A stretch of DNA of 64,000 nucleotides from an uncultured Mediterraneibacter sp. (GCF_934309415.1 NZ_CAKRDI010000014.1:17801-81800); one strand, 5' to 3'; shown: positions 18,841 to 28,090, counted from the first letter of the stretch. The notes: generated from the sequence alone by a model not told the origin. Program-made: numbers and translations.

Positions 18841-19503
18841 ATGAAAGAGATATTAAATGATATCAGAGAAAAGACAGAAGGAATGAGTCGTCAGGACAAA
18901 GTCAGTTACATTCTGACTTATTACTGGTATCATATGCTGATCATTTTTTCAGTGCTTGCTCTGATTGTTATTTTTATCGTGCATTATGCGACTTATAAGA
19001 AGCCGGAATTTACATGTGTGATGGTAAACCAGCAGATAGATACACAGCGGGACAATCAGATGACAGACGAATTTGCAAAATTCAGCAAAATAGATCCCAA
19101 AAGAGTTGAAATTAATTCAAACTATAATTTCTCGTATGGAGATTTAAAGCTGGAAGATGTGAATGAGAGTTCAAATGAAAAGTTTTTCCTTCAATGGAGA
19201 AATAATGAATTAGATGCAGTTATCATGACGGAAAGTTTCTATGAATATTGCAAAGAAGTTGGCGGAGAGTTTCGTGATTTAGATGTGTGGGGGATAGATA
19301 CAGGAAAGTATGAAAAGTTTCAGGATCATGGAAAGACAACGGGAATTATTCTTGGAACAGATCGGATGACAGAAAAAGTAACAGGGACAGGAGAAAGACT
19401 GTTACTTGTATTTCCGTCGAACGGAAAGCATGAAAAAGCCAGTAAATTGTATTTGAAATATATCATTGGAGGAAATGCAGATGAAAAAATTAACAACAGA
19501 TAA
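18841..19503 (+). CDS. Single-pass membrane protein of unknown function
   Basis: 220 residues. A charged cytosolic N-terminus (about 30 residues) is followed by one strong membrane helix (residues ~32-50, MLIIFSVLALIVIFIVHYA) and a ~165-residue soluble domain. I do not recognise a catalytic motif. The soluble part has a repeated polar pattern and ends in a basic stretch. It overlaps the following YesL-like gene by 23 bases, so the two are coupled and probably act together. GAGGAGGGA precedes the start. I cannot give a function. A role in sensing or in stabilising the importer is one guess from the position. Confidence 0.75.
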   Translation: MKEILNDIREKTEGMSRQDKVSYILTYYWYHMLIIFSVLALIVIFIVHYATYKKPEFTCVMVNQQIDTQRDNQMTDEFAKFSKIDPKRVEINSNYNFSYGDLKLEDVNESSNEKFFLQWRNNELDAVIMTESFYEYCKEVGGEFRDLDVWGIDTGKYEKFQDHGKTTGIILGTDRMTEKVTGTGERLLLVFPSNGKHEKASKLYLKYIIGGNADEKINNR

Positions 19504-20116
19504 TCCTTTTTTTGAATTTATGGGGAATGTTGGAGATTGGATTTTGTTAAATCTTTTATTTGTTCTGACGTCAATTCCCATCATAACAGTTGGTATGTCT
19601 TTGACTTCTTTATATCGGATTGTTCTTCGGAGAATGCGGGGAGAGAACAATTATGTATTCAAAGAATATTTCAAGGCATGTAAGGAAGAGTGGAAAAAGA
19701 GTACGATTCTTTGGATCGTGTTTCTTCTGGCAGCGGTGCTTTTACAGTTTGATCTGGTGTATATGAAACACATGTGGAAATGGTTCTCAATTGCAATCTG
19801 GGTGATTGTGATTGTTGTCAGCAGCGTATTTAGCTATGCGTTTCCTTTGCAGGCAAGATTTGAGAACAGTATAAAGAATACACTGATCAATGCACTTGTT
19901 CTTGCCGTGAAACATTTACCATATACAATCTGTATTGTTTTGCTTAATGCGATTCCGGTTCTGTGTCTTGCCTCAGGTGTATTTGCAACCCGCATGGCAA
20001 TGCCGGTTTATTTTTTCTTTGGGTTTGCAGCGACAGTGAGAATAAACTGCATTTTCTTCAATAAGATATTTGATCAGTTTATGAATAGAAAACAGTTGGA
20101 GGGAGAAGACGAATGA
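19481..20116 (+). CDS. YesL/DUF624-family membrane protein
   Basis: 211 residues with four or five membrane helices. The N-terminal NPFFEFMGNVGDWILLN and the following LTSIPIITVG fit the YesL family, which occurs beside carbohydrate ABC importers in Bacillota. Function unproven. The ATG at 19481 has GGAGG eight bases upstream, inside the preceding gene; an upstream TTG in frame overlaps that site. Its stop overlaps the CE17 start (ATGA), so it belongs to the same transcript. Confidence 0.85.
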   Translation: MKKLTTDNPFFEFMGNVGDWILLNLLFVLTSIPIITVGMSLTSLYRIVLRRMRGENNYVFKEYFKACKEEWKKSTILWIVFLLAAVLLQFDLVYMKHMWKWFSIAIWVIVIVVSSVFSYAFPLQARFENSIKNTLINALVLAVKHLPYTICIVLLNAIPVLCLASGVFATRMAMPVYFFFGFAATVRINCIFFNKIFDQFMNRKQLEGEDE

Positions 20117-21189
20117 AAGATGTAAATTTGAAAAGACTGAAAAACTGTATGAAAAGAGCAGAGGCAGGGGAAGAACTTACAATTGGTTTTTTGGGAGGTT
20201 CGATCACGCAGGGAAGTCTTGCGACAACAATGGAGAATACGTATGCCTATCGTGTGTTTACGTGGTGGAAGCAGACGTTCCCGAAAGCAAATTTTCATTA
20301 TGTAAACGGAGGAATCGGTGGAACAACTTCTCATTACGGAGTTTCCAGAGCAGTGACAGATGTATTAATGTATCAGCCAGATTTTGTAGTTGTTGATTTT
20401 AGTGTGAATGATGAGGCAGACACATTTTTCCAGGAAACATATGAAGGAGTTGTCAGAAAGCTGTTAAGCTGGGATTCAAAACCGGCAGTGGTTCTCTTGA
20501 ATAATGTTTTTTATGATACTGGACTGAATGCACAGGAATATCATAATGAAGTTGGAAACTGGTATCAGGTGCCACATGTGAGCGTAAAAGATACAATTTA
20601 TCAGCGAATGAAGGAAGGGGAATATACGAGGGAAGAACTTACACAGGATGGACTTCATCCAAATGATAAAGGACACAAACTTGTTGCAGAAGAAATTGAA
20701 AAATTCCTTGAAAACGTGAAAGCGGAATTAGAGGTTGAGGAAGAAGAACCTGTTTTTCCAAAGGCAATGACAGAGAATGCATATGAAAATGCGAAACGTC
20801 TGACAATTCGTGAGATTTCACCAAAGCTTTGCGGATTCCATGCGGATACAGAAGAGAAAACAGGACACCTTGATCATTTCAAAAATGGATGGATCGGAAA
20901 AAAAGCAGGGGATTCTATTCATTTTGAAGTGAATGCTTCCTGCATTGCAGTGCAGTATAGAAAAACAATCCAGCTTCCGGCAGCGAGAGCAGAGCTTGTC
21001 TTGGATGGAGACAAAGAACATGCAGTTCTTTTAGATGGAAACTTTGATGAGGACTGGGGAGATTGTCTGTACCTTGAGAAAGTATTACACCATGGAGAAA
21101 AGAAAATTCATACGGTAGATATAACAATTCTTCCGGAAGATGTAACAGATACAACTCCATTTTATCTGATGTCATTAATTATTGCATAG
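20113..21189 (+). CDS. CE17-like SGNH acetyl-mannan esterase with C-terminal carbohydrate-binding-like domain
   Basis: Probably removes 2-O-acetyl groups from mannosyl residues so the phosphorylases can act. 358 residues. An SGNH hydrolase domain occupies ~1-200: block I nucleophile GFLGGSITQGS (S30), glycine block GGIGGTTSHYG, block III FSVNDEAD, block V DGLHPNDKGH with the catalytic Asp-His pair. A beta-rich domain follows from ~240 to the end, in the position of the CBM35-like module of characterised Roseburia CE17. No signal peptide, so it is intracellular. The assignment to CE17 rests on domain order and locus; another SGNH family is possible. Confidence 0.78.
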   Translation: MKDVNLKRLKNCMKRAEAGEELTIGFLGGSITQGSLATTMENTYAYRVFTWWKQTFPKANFHYVNGGIGGTTSHYGVSRAVTDVLMYQPDFVVVDFSVNDEADTFFQETYEGVVRKLLSWDSKPAVVLLNNVFYDTGLNAQEYHNEVGNWYQVPHVSVKDTIYQRMKEGEYTREELTQDGLHPNDKGHKLVAEEIEKFLENVKAELEVEEEEPVFPKAMTENAYENAKRLTIREISPKLCGFHADTEEKTGHLDHFKNGWIGKKAGDSIHFEVNASCIAVQYRKTIQLPAARAELVLDGDKEHAVLLDGNFDEDWGDCLYLEKVLHHGEKKIHTVDITILPEDVTDTTPFYLMSLIIA

Positions 21190-21211
21190 GATCTTTGAAG
21201 GAGAGAAAGTA

Positions 21212-23065
21212 ATGAGTATTTTAAAATTAAAACCAAGTTGTAAGGACTATCTGTGGGGAGGTCACAGACTGGCAGAAGAATATGGAGTAGAGTATGATGG
21301 AGATATCCTTGCAGAGGCATGGGAACTTTCCTGCCACCCAGACGGACCGTCTTATATCACAAATGGAAAATATGCCGGAAAGACACTGGAAGAATTCATT
21401 GAAGCAGAAGGCAAAGAGGTTCTTGGTACACACTGTAGAAGATTTCGTGATTTCCCGATTTTAACAAAATTTATTGATGCAAAACAGAACCTGTCCATTC
21501 AGGTGCATCCGAACAATCGTTATGCGCTGAAAAATGAAGGACAGTATGGTAAGACAGAGATGTGGTATATCATGGATGCAGAACCAGGAGCATTTCTGTA
21601 TTACGGATTTAAAGAAGAAATTAGCAAAGAAGAGTTTGCAAAAAGGATTGAAGAGGATACTCTTTTAGATGTTCTGAATGCAGTACCGGTTCAGAAAGGT
21701 GATGTACTCTTTATTGAATCAGGAACGATCCACGCTATCGGAAAAGGAATTCTGATTGCAGAGATCCAGCAGAATTCGAATGTAACGTATCGAGTTTATG
21801 ATTATGGTCGTGTAGGAAAAGATGGTAAGAAGCGAGATCTGCATATCGAGAAAGCACTTGCGGTTACAAATCGTGTACCGATTGTAAAGGATAAGAGCAG
21901 TTATCCTCATGTTGCCGATTGTGATTATTTTACAGTAGATAAACTGAATCTGGATGGAACTTTCATGAAGAAGATGGAAGGTACTGTGTCAGATGCTTCC
22001 TTTGCAAGCATTCTGTTCCTTGATGGAGAAGGAACGATTAAAAATAATGGAGAGACACTTTCATTCAAAAAGGGAGACAGTTTCTTCCTGACAGCCGGAA
22101 GTGGCAGCTATACAGTAGAAGGACAGTGTGATGCACTTGTTACGACAATTCGCGAAAAAGCAGCTCCGGTCAGAATCGGAATCGATATCGGAGGTACTCA
22201 GACAAAGATTGGACTGGTGGATATTCACCAGAAGCTGATCGTATCTGAGACAATGGATACCGATGCACAGCGTCCGGCAGAAGAAGTGATCCATGAGATT
22301 GCACAGAAGACATTGGAACTTCTGGAAGCACAGGAAATTGCAATGGATCAGTGTGTTGGAGCAGGAATTGGAGTTCCGGGAACTGTAGATACGAAAAAAG
22401 GAGTAGTCCGCTATTCCAATAATATCAAATGGGAAAATGTAGAGCTTGCAAAAGAAATGGGAAATTATCTTCCGATTCCGATTAAAATTGCAAATGATGC
22501 AGATTGCGCAACACTTGGTGAAGCAGTTGCAGGAGCCGGAAAAGAATGTCAGGATGTGATCATGCTCACACTTGGAACCGGAGTTGGTGGCGGAATTATT
22601 ATTGATGGTAAGATTTATGAAGGCAAAGGACTTGGCGGAAGTGAACTGGGACATATGGTAATTGTGGAAAATGGTGAGCCTTGTACTTGTGGAAGAAGAG
22701 GATGCCTGGAGGCATATGCATCTGCTACAGCTTTGAAAAGAGATGCAAAGCGTGCGACGGGCAAAGATCTTGCTCCGGAAGAAATTTTTAAGGGAGCAAG
22801 AGAAGGGGATGAGGAACTTTTACAGGTTGTTCAGTCCTATATCGGAAAGCTCGGAACAGGAATCATCAATATTGTAAATATTTTCCGCCCACAGCTTGTG
22901 ATCCTTGGCGGAGGCGTGTCAGCACAGGGAGAGACACTTCTTGAGCCACTTCGTGAGATGATGAAAGTCGGATGTTTCGGTGGTGAGAAGGGAGAACTCC
23001 CGGAGATTGAGACAGCAGCACTTGGAAATGAAGCAGGAATGATTGGTGCAGCAAGCTTACTGTAA
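21212..23065 (+). CDS. Mannose-6-phosphate isomerase fused to a ROK-family hexose kinase
   Basis: One 617-residue polypeptide with two enzymes. Residues ~1-315 are a class I mannose-6-phosphate isomerase: start LKPSCKDYLWGGHRL, zinc-site SIQVHPNNRYAL, GTIHAIGKG. Residues ~321-617 are a ROK kinase: ATP loop GIDIGGTQTKIG, catalytic NDAD, zinc motif CTCGRRGCLEAYAS. Free mannose would be phosphorylated and isomerised to fructose-6-phosphate by one protein. The frame is continuous through the linker. AAGGAGA precedes the ATG; the ten upstream in-frame residues lack a site. The kinase sugar may be mannose, glucose or both. Confidence 0.92.
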   Translation: MSILKLKPSCKDYLWGGHRLAEEYGVEYDGDILAEAWELSCHPDGPSYITNGKYAGKTLEEFIEAEGKEVLGTHCRRFRDFPILTKFIDAKQNLSIQVHPNNRYALKNEGQYGKTEMWYIMDAEPGAFLYYGFKEEISKEEFAKRIEEDTLLDVLNAVPVQKGDVLFIESGTIHAIGKGILIAEIQQNSNVTYRVYDYGRVGKDGKKRDLHIEKALAVTNRVPIVKDKSSYPHVADCDYFTVDKLNLDGTFMKKMEGTVSDASFASILFLDGEGTIKNNGETLSFKKGDSFFLTAGSGSYTVEGQCDALVTTIREKAAPVRIGIDIGGTQTKIGLVDIHQKLIVSETMDTDAQRPAEEVIHEIAQKTLELLEAQEIAMDQCVGAGIGVPGTVDTKKGVVRYSNNIKWENVELAKEMGNYLPIPIKIANDADCATLGEAVAGAGKECQDVIMLTLGTGVGGGIIIDGKIYEGKGLGGSELGHMVIVENGEPCTCGRRGCLEAYASATALKRDAKRATGKDLAPEEIFKGAREGDEELLQVVQSYIGKLGTGIINIVNIFRPQLVILGGGVSAQGETLLEPLREMMKVGCFGGEKGELPEIETAALGNEAGMIGAASLL

Positions 23066-23082
23066 AAGATGGAGGGGATAAG

Positions 23083-24132
23083 ATGAGAATTAATCCTGAT
23101 AATAAAAAAATACGTTATAGTGGAAGAATTGACTGGACAAATCCAAAAGAACCGATTTGGGTTTATCCATGTACATCAGCAGAGTTTAAATTTACCGGAA
23201 GATGTTTGAAAATTTTCTTAAGAAATAAAAATGAATACTGGCAGAATTATCTTGGATGTATTTTAGATGGAGTACAGTCCTGCTATTATCTGGATAATAA
23301 GAAAGAGAATGAAATAGAGATTCGTGTTCCGGAGAATGAAAACGGAGAACATCATGTCCTTTTCTTCAAACGTCAGGATTCCTGTCATGAGATGCACATC
23401 CTTGGATTTGAAATTGAAGATGGGGCAAAACTACTGGAACTTCCAGATGCACCGACAAGAAAAATTGAAGTTTACGGAGATTCTGTATCAGCAGGAGAAG
23501 TGACAGAAGCAGTTGACTATACAGGAATGTCTGATCCAGAACATCAGGGAGGATATTCTAACAGCTGGTATTCCTATGCATGGATGACAGCACGTATGCT
23601 GAATGCACAGATCCATGATATCGCACAGGGCGGAATTGCATTGATGGATGGACAGGGATGGTTCCATGAACCGGAGCAGGTTGGAATGGAAAGTGCCTGG
23701 AATAAGATCAGATTCAATAAAACATTTGGGACACTGACGGAATGGGATTTTAATCAGTATACGCCGCAGGTTGTTGTCGTGGCAATTGGTCAGAATGATA
23801 ATCATCCGTTTGATTACATGTCAGAAGATTACATGTGTGAGAAAGCAATTTTTTGGAGAGAACACTACACGACCCTCTTGAAAAATCTGCGTCAGGTATA
23901 TCCGAAAGCATCGATTGTCTGCTGTACGACATTGCTTGAGCACGACAAATCTTGGGATAAAGCAATTGATGATGTAGTTGTTTCTATAGGAGATAATAAA
24001 ATTTCCCATTGCATCTTTAAGAGAAACGGAGCAGCAACTCCGGGACATCTTAGAATTCCGGAGACCTATGAGATGGCGAGAGAACTTGCTGATTACATAG
24101 AGAATCTGGGAATTGAGGAATGGAAAGAATAA
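23083..24132 (+). CDS. CE2-like acetyl esterase (jelly-roll plus SGNH)
   Basis: 349 residues. An N-terminal beta-sandwich (~1-125, FTGRCLKIFLRNK) precedes an SGNH hydrolase domain: block I VYGDSVSAGE, block II QGGIALMDGQGW, block III VAIGQNDNHP, block V PGHLRIPETYE with the histidine. This order is that of carbohydrate esterase family 2, which removes 6-O-acetyl groups from mannosyl or glucosyl residues. A second, different esterase is encoded nearby; in Roseburia mannan loci the CE2/CE17 pair together removes acetyls at different positions. No signal peptide is visible. Confidence 0.85.
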   Translation: MRINPDNKKIRYSGRIDWTNPKEPIWVYPCTSAEFKFTGRCLKIFLRNKNEYWQNYLGCILDGVQSCYYLDNKKENEIEIRVPENENGEHHVLFFKRQDSCHEMHILGFEIEDGAKLLELPDAPTRKIEVYGDSVSAGEVTEAVDYTGMSDPEHQGGYSNSWYSYAWMTARMLNAQIHDIAQGGIALMDGQGWFHEPEQVGMESAWNKIRFNKTFGTLTEWDFNQYTPQVVVVAIGQNDNHPFDYMSEDYMCEKAIFWREHYTTLLKNLRQVYPKASIVCCTTLLEHDKSWDKAIDDVVVSIGDNKISHCIFKRNGAATPGHLRIPETYEMARELADYIENLGIEEWKE

Positions 24133-24157
24133 GACAAGCTAAACAATAGGAGCAACT

Positions 24158-25540
24158 ATGGGGAAAGAAAATAGAAAGAGTGTTGAGTTCCCAAAGGATT
24201 TTGTATGGGGTGCAGCAACGAGTGCATATCAGATCGAAGGTGCTGTAAAAGAAGATGGTAAAGGCGAACATATCTGGGATGTGTATACAAGAGAACCCGG
24301 AAAAATATATTCCGGTCATACCGGCGAGGTAGCGTGTGACCATTATCACAGATATAAAGAAGATGTTCAGTTAATGAAAGAAATGGGATTGAAAGCTTAT
24401 CGCTTTTCCATCGATTGGTCACGAGTTTTACCAGAGGGATTTGGAAGGGTGAATGAGAAAGGAATTGAATTCTATAATCATCTGATTGACGAACTTGTGG
24501 AAAATAAGATCGAACCATATATTACTTTATATCACTGGGAACTTCCGTATGAAATTTATAAAAGAGGCGGATGGATGAATCCGCAGATTGTGGAATGGTT
24601 TGGAGAATATGCGAAGCTTGTTGCAGAAAGATTTAGTGACAGGGTAACTCATTTCTTTACATTGAATGAACCACAGTGCTTTGTCGGACTTGGTTTCCTT
24701 ACCGGAGAACATGCACCGGGTGTCAAAGCACCGATGAGAGACACTTTTGAAATGGCGCATAATGCCATGAAAGCACATGGAAGAGCTGTACAGATGCTTC
24801 GTGCTTATGGAAAACAGAAACTGACGATCGGATATGCACCGACCTCATCTGTCTGTTATCCAGAAACAGATCGGCCGGAAGATATTGAGGCCGCAAGAAG
24901 GGCGTATTTTTCACTTCAGGAGGACGATAGCAATTGGACATGGAATGTATCCTGGTGGTCAGATCCAGTCTTATTAGGTCATTATCCAGAAGAGGGACTG
25001 GTGCGTTATGAAAAATATCTTCCGAAAATTACAGAAGAAGATATGCGTCTGATTTCAGAACCAATCGATGTCTATGGACAGAATATTTATAACGGAAGAT
25101 GTATCCGAATGGGAGAAGATGGGAAACCACAAGATGTCTGCCGATATGAAGGATTTCCTAAGACTGCGATTCAATGGCCGGTGACACCGGAATGTTTGCA
25201 GTGGGGACCGAAGTTTTTATATGAAAGATATCATAAGCCGATCTATATCACAGAGAATGGATTATCCTGTCACGATGTGATTTCATTAGATGGAAAAGTG
25301 CATGATCCAAACAGAATTGATTTTCTTGCAAGATATTTACGAGAGCTGGGAAAAGCAGCAGAAGAAGTGGATATCAGAGGATATTTCCAGTGGTCTTTCA
25401 TGGATAATTTTGAATGGGCAAAAGGTTACTCGGACCGATTTGGACTAGTGTATGTGGATTACAGAAATCAGCAGAGAATCATGAAAGATTCAGCATTTTG
25501 GTATAAACATGTAATAGAGACAAACGGAGCAGAATTATAA
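24158..25540 (+). CDS. GH1 family beta-glucosidase/beta-glycosidase
   Basis: A 460-residue (beta/alpha)8 retaining glycosidase. Acid/base E171 in FTLNEPQ, nucleophile E366 in YITENG, and the N-terminal FPKDFVWGAATSAYQIEGA are all family hallmarks. It is cytosolic. Its sugar pocket has WSFMDNFEWAKGY near the end; nothing suggests a 6-phospho-sugar enzyme beside an ABC importer. It probably removes terminal glucose from glucomanno-oligosaccharides. It is the last intact gene of the operon and is followed by a hairpin terminator. Confidence 0.93.
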   Translation: MGKENRKSVEFPKDFVWGAATSAYQIEGAVKEDGKGEHIWDVYTREPGKIYSGHTGEVACDHYHRYKEDVQLMKEMGLKAYRFSIDWSRVLPEGFGRVNEKGIEFYNHLIDELVENKIEPYITLYHWELPYEIYKRGGWMNPQIVEWFGEYAKLVAERFSDRVTHFFTLNEPQCFVGLGFLTGEHAPGVKAPMRDTFEMAHNAMKAHGRAVQMLRAYGKQKLTIGYAPTSSVCYPETDRPEDIEAARRAYFSLQEDDSNWTWNVSWWSDPVLLGHYPEEGLVRYEKYLPKITEEDMRLISEPIDVYGQNIYNGRCIRMGEDGKPQDVCRYEGFPKTAIQWPVTPECLQWGPKFLYERYHKPIYITENGLSCHDVISLDGKVHDPNRIDFLARYLRELGKAAEEVDIRGYFQWSFMDNFEWAKGYSDRFGLVYVDYRNQQRIMKDSAFWYKHVIETNGAEL

Positions 25541-25544
25541 AGAA

Positions 25545-25592
25545 AGCAGGCAACTGTACGAAGTGAGATTCATTTCATACAGCTGCCTTTTG
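25545..25592 (+). terminator. Terminator closing the mannan operon
   Basis: An imperfect stem (GGCAACTGTA with TACAGCTGCC, extended by A/T pairs) followed by TTTTGTT. Confidence 0.6.
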
Positions 25593-25660
25593 TTGTACAG
25601 AGTGAATTTAATTGAATGCAGATTGCGAATATCCACTTAACTAAAGAAAGAAGGAAAATT

Positions 25661-26203
25661 ATGGAAAAGAAAGAATTAAATAAAAGTCCGTTTGAGACTA
25701 TCAAGTCAGAAAAGATAAAATTAGGACGTTTCAATGTCGTACAGGATGAAGTACACGTTAATGGAAATATAAGACCATATGATTATCTTGAGATGATGGA
25801 AGGAGTCAGTATTCTTCCATTCCATGGAGAAAATATTATTACACTGAGAGAATACCGCTATCCGATCCGCTCCTGGCAGACGGAACTTCCGGGTGGGCTG
25901 ATCGACCCAGGAGAGACTCCAGAGCAGGCAGCAGTACGTGAATTAAAAGAAGAGACCGGATATGAAGCAGAGGAAGTGATTTCTCTGGGATATTTTTACC
26001 CATCCTTTGGTTCTACGGATGAAAAGATTTATCTTTTTGCAATTCAATGTGGAAAACTTGGTGAAGAATCACTGGATCCGGCAGAAGTGTTGAAGCTTCA
26101 TGAGGTTTCAGTAAAAGAATTTCAAAAGCTTGTGGCAACAGGAGAAGTGAAACATGGCGCAGGACTTGCAGCATGGGCGCGCTGGATGAGCAGAGAAGAA
26201 TAA
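25661..26203 (+). CDS. Nudix hydrolase, ADP-ribose pyrophosphatase-like
   Basis: 180 residues from the ATG with AAGGA upstream. It hydrolyses nucleoside diphosphates linked to another group; ADP-ribose is the usual substrate of this subgroup. The full Nudix box is visible at ~89-111 (GLIDPGETPEQAAVRELKEE with TGY following), preceded by YRYPIRSWQTELPGG as in the ADP-ribose enzymes. It has its own ribosome site but no obvious link to mannan use. Confidence 0.9.
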   Translation: MEKKELNKSPFETIKSEKIKLGRFNVVQDEVHVNGNIRPYDYLEMMEGVSILPFHGENIITLREYRYPIRSWQTELPGGLIDPGETPEQAAVRELKEETGYEAEEVISLGYFYPSFGSTDEKIYLFAIQCGKLGEESLDPAEVLKLHEVSVKEFQKLVATGEVKHGAGLAAWARWMSREE

Positions 26204-26224
26204 AAGAATGACAGGAGAAAATCC

Positions 26225-26284
26225 ATGAATTATATAAAAGGAATTACGTTTGCTCCTTTTCAGCAAAGGGGCGCTGATTCGTGA
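26225..26284 (+). pseudogene. Possible N-terminal stub of a GH113 beta-mannosidase/mannanase
   Basis: Twenty codons, M-NYIKGITFAPFQQRGADS then stop, preceded by CAGGAG. The opening resembles, from memory, the first residues of GH113-like proteins of gut Firmicutes. In Roseburia a GH113 enzyme belongs to the mannan locus. The rest of the gene is absent: the sequence runs straight into a fragment of an unrelated AAA-ATPase. The match is short, so this is a suggestion. Confidence 0.35.
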
Positions 26285-26303
26285 AAGTGGAAGAAAATTA
26301 AAG

Positions 26304-27020
26304 ATGAATTTCGAAGATCTTCTGCGTGGAAAAGAATTATATACAACTCTAGATGAACAGATTGTATTTGATCAGTTAAAGACTTCAGAGACTGCAGTGT
26401 GGAGTATGCTTTTGGCGAGCGGATATCTGAAGGTAATGAGTCATGAGACAGATGAAAGATCAGGAAGAGAAAAGTATCATTTATTGTTAACGAACCGTGA
26501 AGTACGGTTAATGTTTGAAAATATTGTCAGAGAATGGTTTGAAGAAGCTGGAGAAGACTATAATGACTTCATAAAAGGTCTGCTGTTAGGAGATCTTTCA
26601 GCAATGAATCATTATATGAATTATGTTGCACAGTCTATGTTCAGTTATTTTGATACAGGACGGCGCCCATCAGGAAATGAACCGGAACGATTTTATCATG
26701 GATTTGTACTTGGATTAATGGTTGAGTTAGAAGACAAATACCGGATTACTTCAAACAGAGAGAGTGGCTTTGGAAGATATGATATAATGCTTGAGCCGAT
26801 GGATGAAAATAATCCTGCAATTATTATCGAATTTAAAGTGTGGGATTCAAAGAAGGAGAAATCGCTGGAAGATACGGCACAGAGGGCATTAGAGCAGATT
26901 GCAGAAGAAAAATATGAGATGGAATTTTTGGCAAGAGGAATTGAAAAAGAACGAATTAGAAACTATGGATTTGCTTTTGATGGTAAGGAGGTTCTGATTT
27001 TGTCAGATAAAATCTCCTGA
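26304..27020 (+). pseudogene. C-terminal half of an AAA-ATPase-like / PD-(D/E)XK nuclease-like protein
   Basis: About 238 codons that match the C-terminal part of the common clostridial proteins with an N-terminal AAA-ATPase-like and a C-terminal PD-(D/E)XK-like domain. Visible are YNDFIKGLLLGDLSAMNHYM, RFYHGFVLGLMVELEDKYRI, and the nuclease core ESGFGRYDIMLEP with AIIIEFKVWDS. Full proteins have about 520-570 residues; the Walker A/B half is missing. An upstream in-frame TTG at 26250 would add non-homologous residues. A matching N-terminal half of a different copy lies at 36789-37202. These families are expanded in gut clostridia; function unknown. Confidence 0.75.
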
Positions 27021-27061
27021 AAATTGTGATAATACTTAAAAAGGTATTTTTTAAAAATATT

Positions 27062-27925
27062 TTAAAAGCTTTTCAAAAATGTAGAAAGGATCGGGAATGT
27101 TTCCCGGTCTTTTTTGCATGCAATTCCGATTTTTAATTTTGGGGCATCTTTAAGAGAAATGGCGACAACACCATTATGCTGAAACAGATGAAAATTACTT
27201 TCAGGAAATAAACTGATCCCTTCACCAATCTGTATAGCACTGATAATGGATTCCACACGGGCAGTACGCAGAATCTTTGGCTGGATAGAGGCCGCTTCAA
27301 ATAATTTCCGGCAGAGCTGATAGATAGAAGTATATGGATGCATCAAAATAAAACGCTCAAATTTGATATCTTCAAGAGAGAGCGTATCGGATGTTGCAAG
27401 TGGATGCTCAGTCGGCAAAATGACAGAAAGGGTATCTTCTGCAATAGGTTTAAAAGAATACAATTCAGTGTCAATCATTGTCTCTCGGGCAATGATAAGT
27501 TCAAAAGTATCCTGAGAAAATCCAGTGAGAAGATCATTTTCTTCCACCTCAGAAAGTGTGAGGGTAATTTCCGGGTGAACCTGAATAAATTTTCGAATTC
27601 GTTCTGTAAGATGATACTGTGCAAGAAACGGCAGTGTTCCAATACAGAGTTCCTGTTTGACCATAGGCTGAAATTCTTTCATTTTTTTAAGAGATTCATG
27701 ATATTGTCTGGAGAGCTTCTGGGCTTCAATATAAAACGCTTTTCCAGCAGGAGTAAGTTCGGCACGGCGTCTGCTTCTGTCCCAGAGATCGACATTCAGT
27801 TCTTTTTCCAGTTTCCTGATCTGTTTGGAGAGGGTAGACTGTGTAGTATGCATGGATTCAGCAGCATCAAAAAATGTTTCAGATTCTACACTTGCGATAA
27901 AATAATCTAACTGTTCAAATGTCAT
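27062..27925 (-). CDS. LysR-family transcriptional regulator
   Basis: 287 residues. N-terminal winged helix-turn-helix (MTFEQLDYFIASVESETFFDAAE, with TTQSTLSKQIRKLEKEL) and a C-terminal effector-binding fold. It is transcribed away from the UbiD-type decarboxylase gene across a 412-base interval, the classic layout for a LysR activator and its target. In Lactobacillus plantarum a LysR protein (TanR) governs tannase and gallate decarboxylase genes, so this is a likely functional counterpart. The candidate ligand is gallate or a related phenolic acid (inference). Confidence 0.9.
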   Translation of the reverse strand: MTFEQLDYFIASVESETFFDAAESMHTTQSTLSKQIRKLEKELNVDLWDRSRRRAELTPAGKAFYIEAQKLSRQYHESLKKMKEFQPMVKQELCIGTLPFLAQYHLTERIRKFIQVHPEITLTLSEVEENDLLTGFSQDTFELIIARETMIDTELYSFKPIAEDTLSVILPTEHPLATSDTLSLEDIKFERFILMHPYTSIYQLCRKLFEAASIQPKILRTARVESIISAIQIGEGISLFPESNFHLFQHNGVVAISLKDAPKLKIGIACKKDRETFPILSTFLKSF

Positions 27926-28076
27926 AGAAAAGCCCTCCCGGTTCTTGTTAATTCAACTTATGATTACCATTAGAGATATCTGCAAACAATACTAATTCAT
28001 ATGCTATCGCTTACAGTACCTGTAGCGAGTATCATACATTCCAATATGGAAACAATTATAGCATAAATCGAATTGA

Positions 28077-28090
28077 TTCACTATAGTGAA
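28077..28090. promoter_or_regulatory. Perfect palindrome in the divergent LysR/decarboxylase interval
   Basis: TTCACTATAGTGAA is a perfect 14-base palindrome containing a T-N11-A pattern, the form of LysR sites. It lies 150 bases from the regulator start and about 250 bases before the decarboxylase. A second imperfect inverted repeat, CGCTTACAG-TAC-CTGTAGCG, lies at 28008-28027. The rest of the 27926-28337 interval is taken up by a family A repeat at 28124-28265. Confidence 0.5.

Noticed and set aside
27338..27910. 190-codon frame antisense to the LysR gene
   Set aside because: Mirror frame; the LysR protein in the other direction has clear domains.
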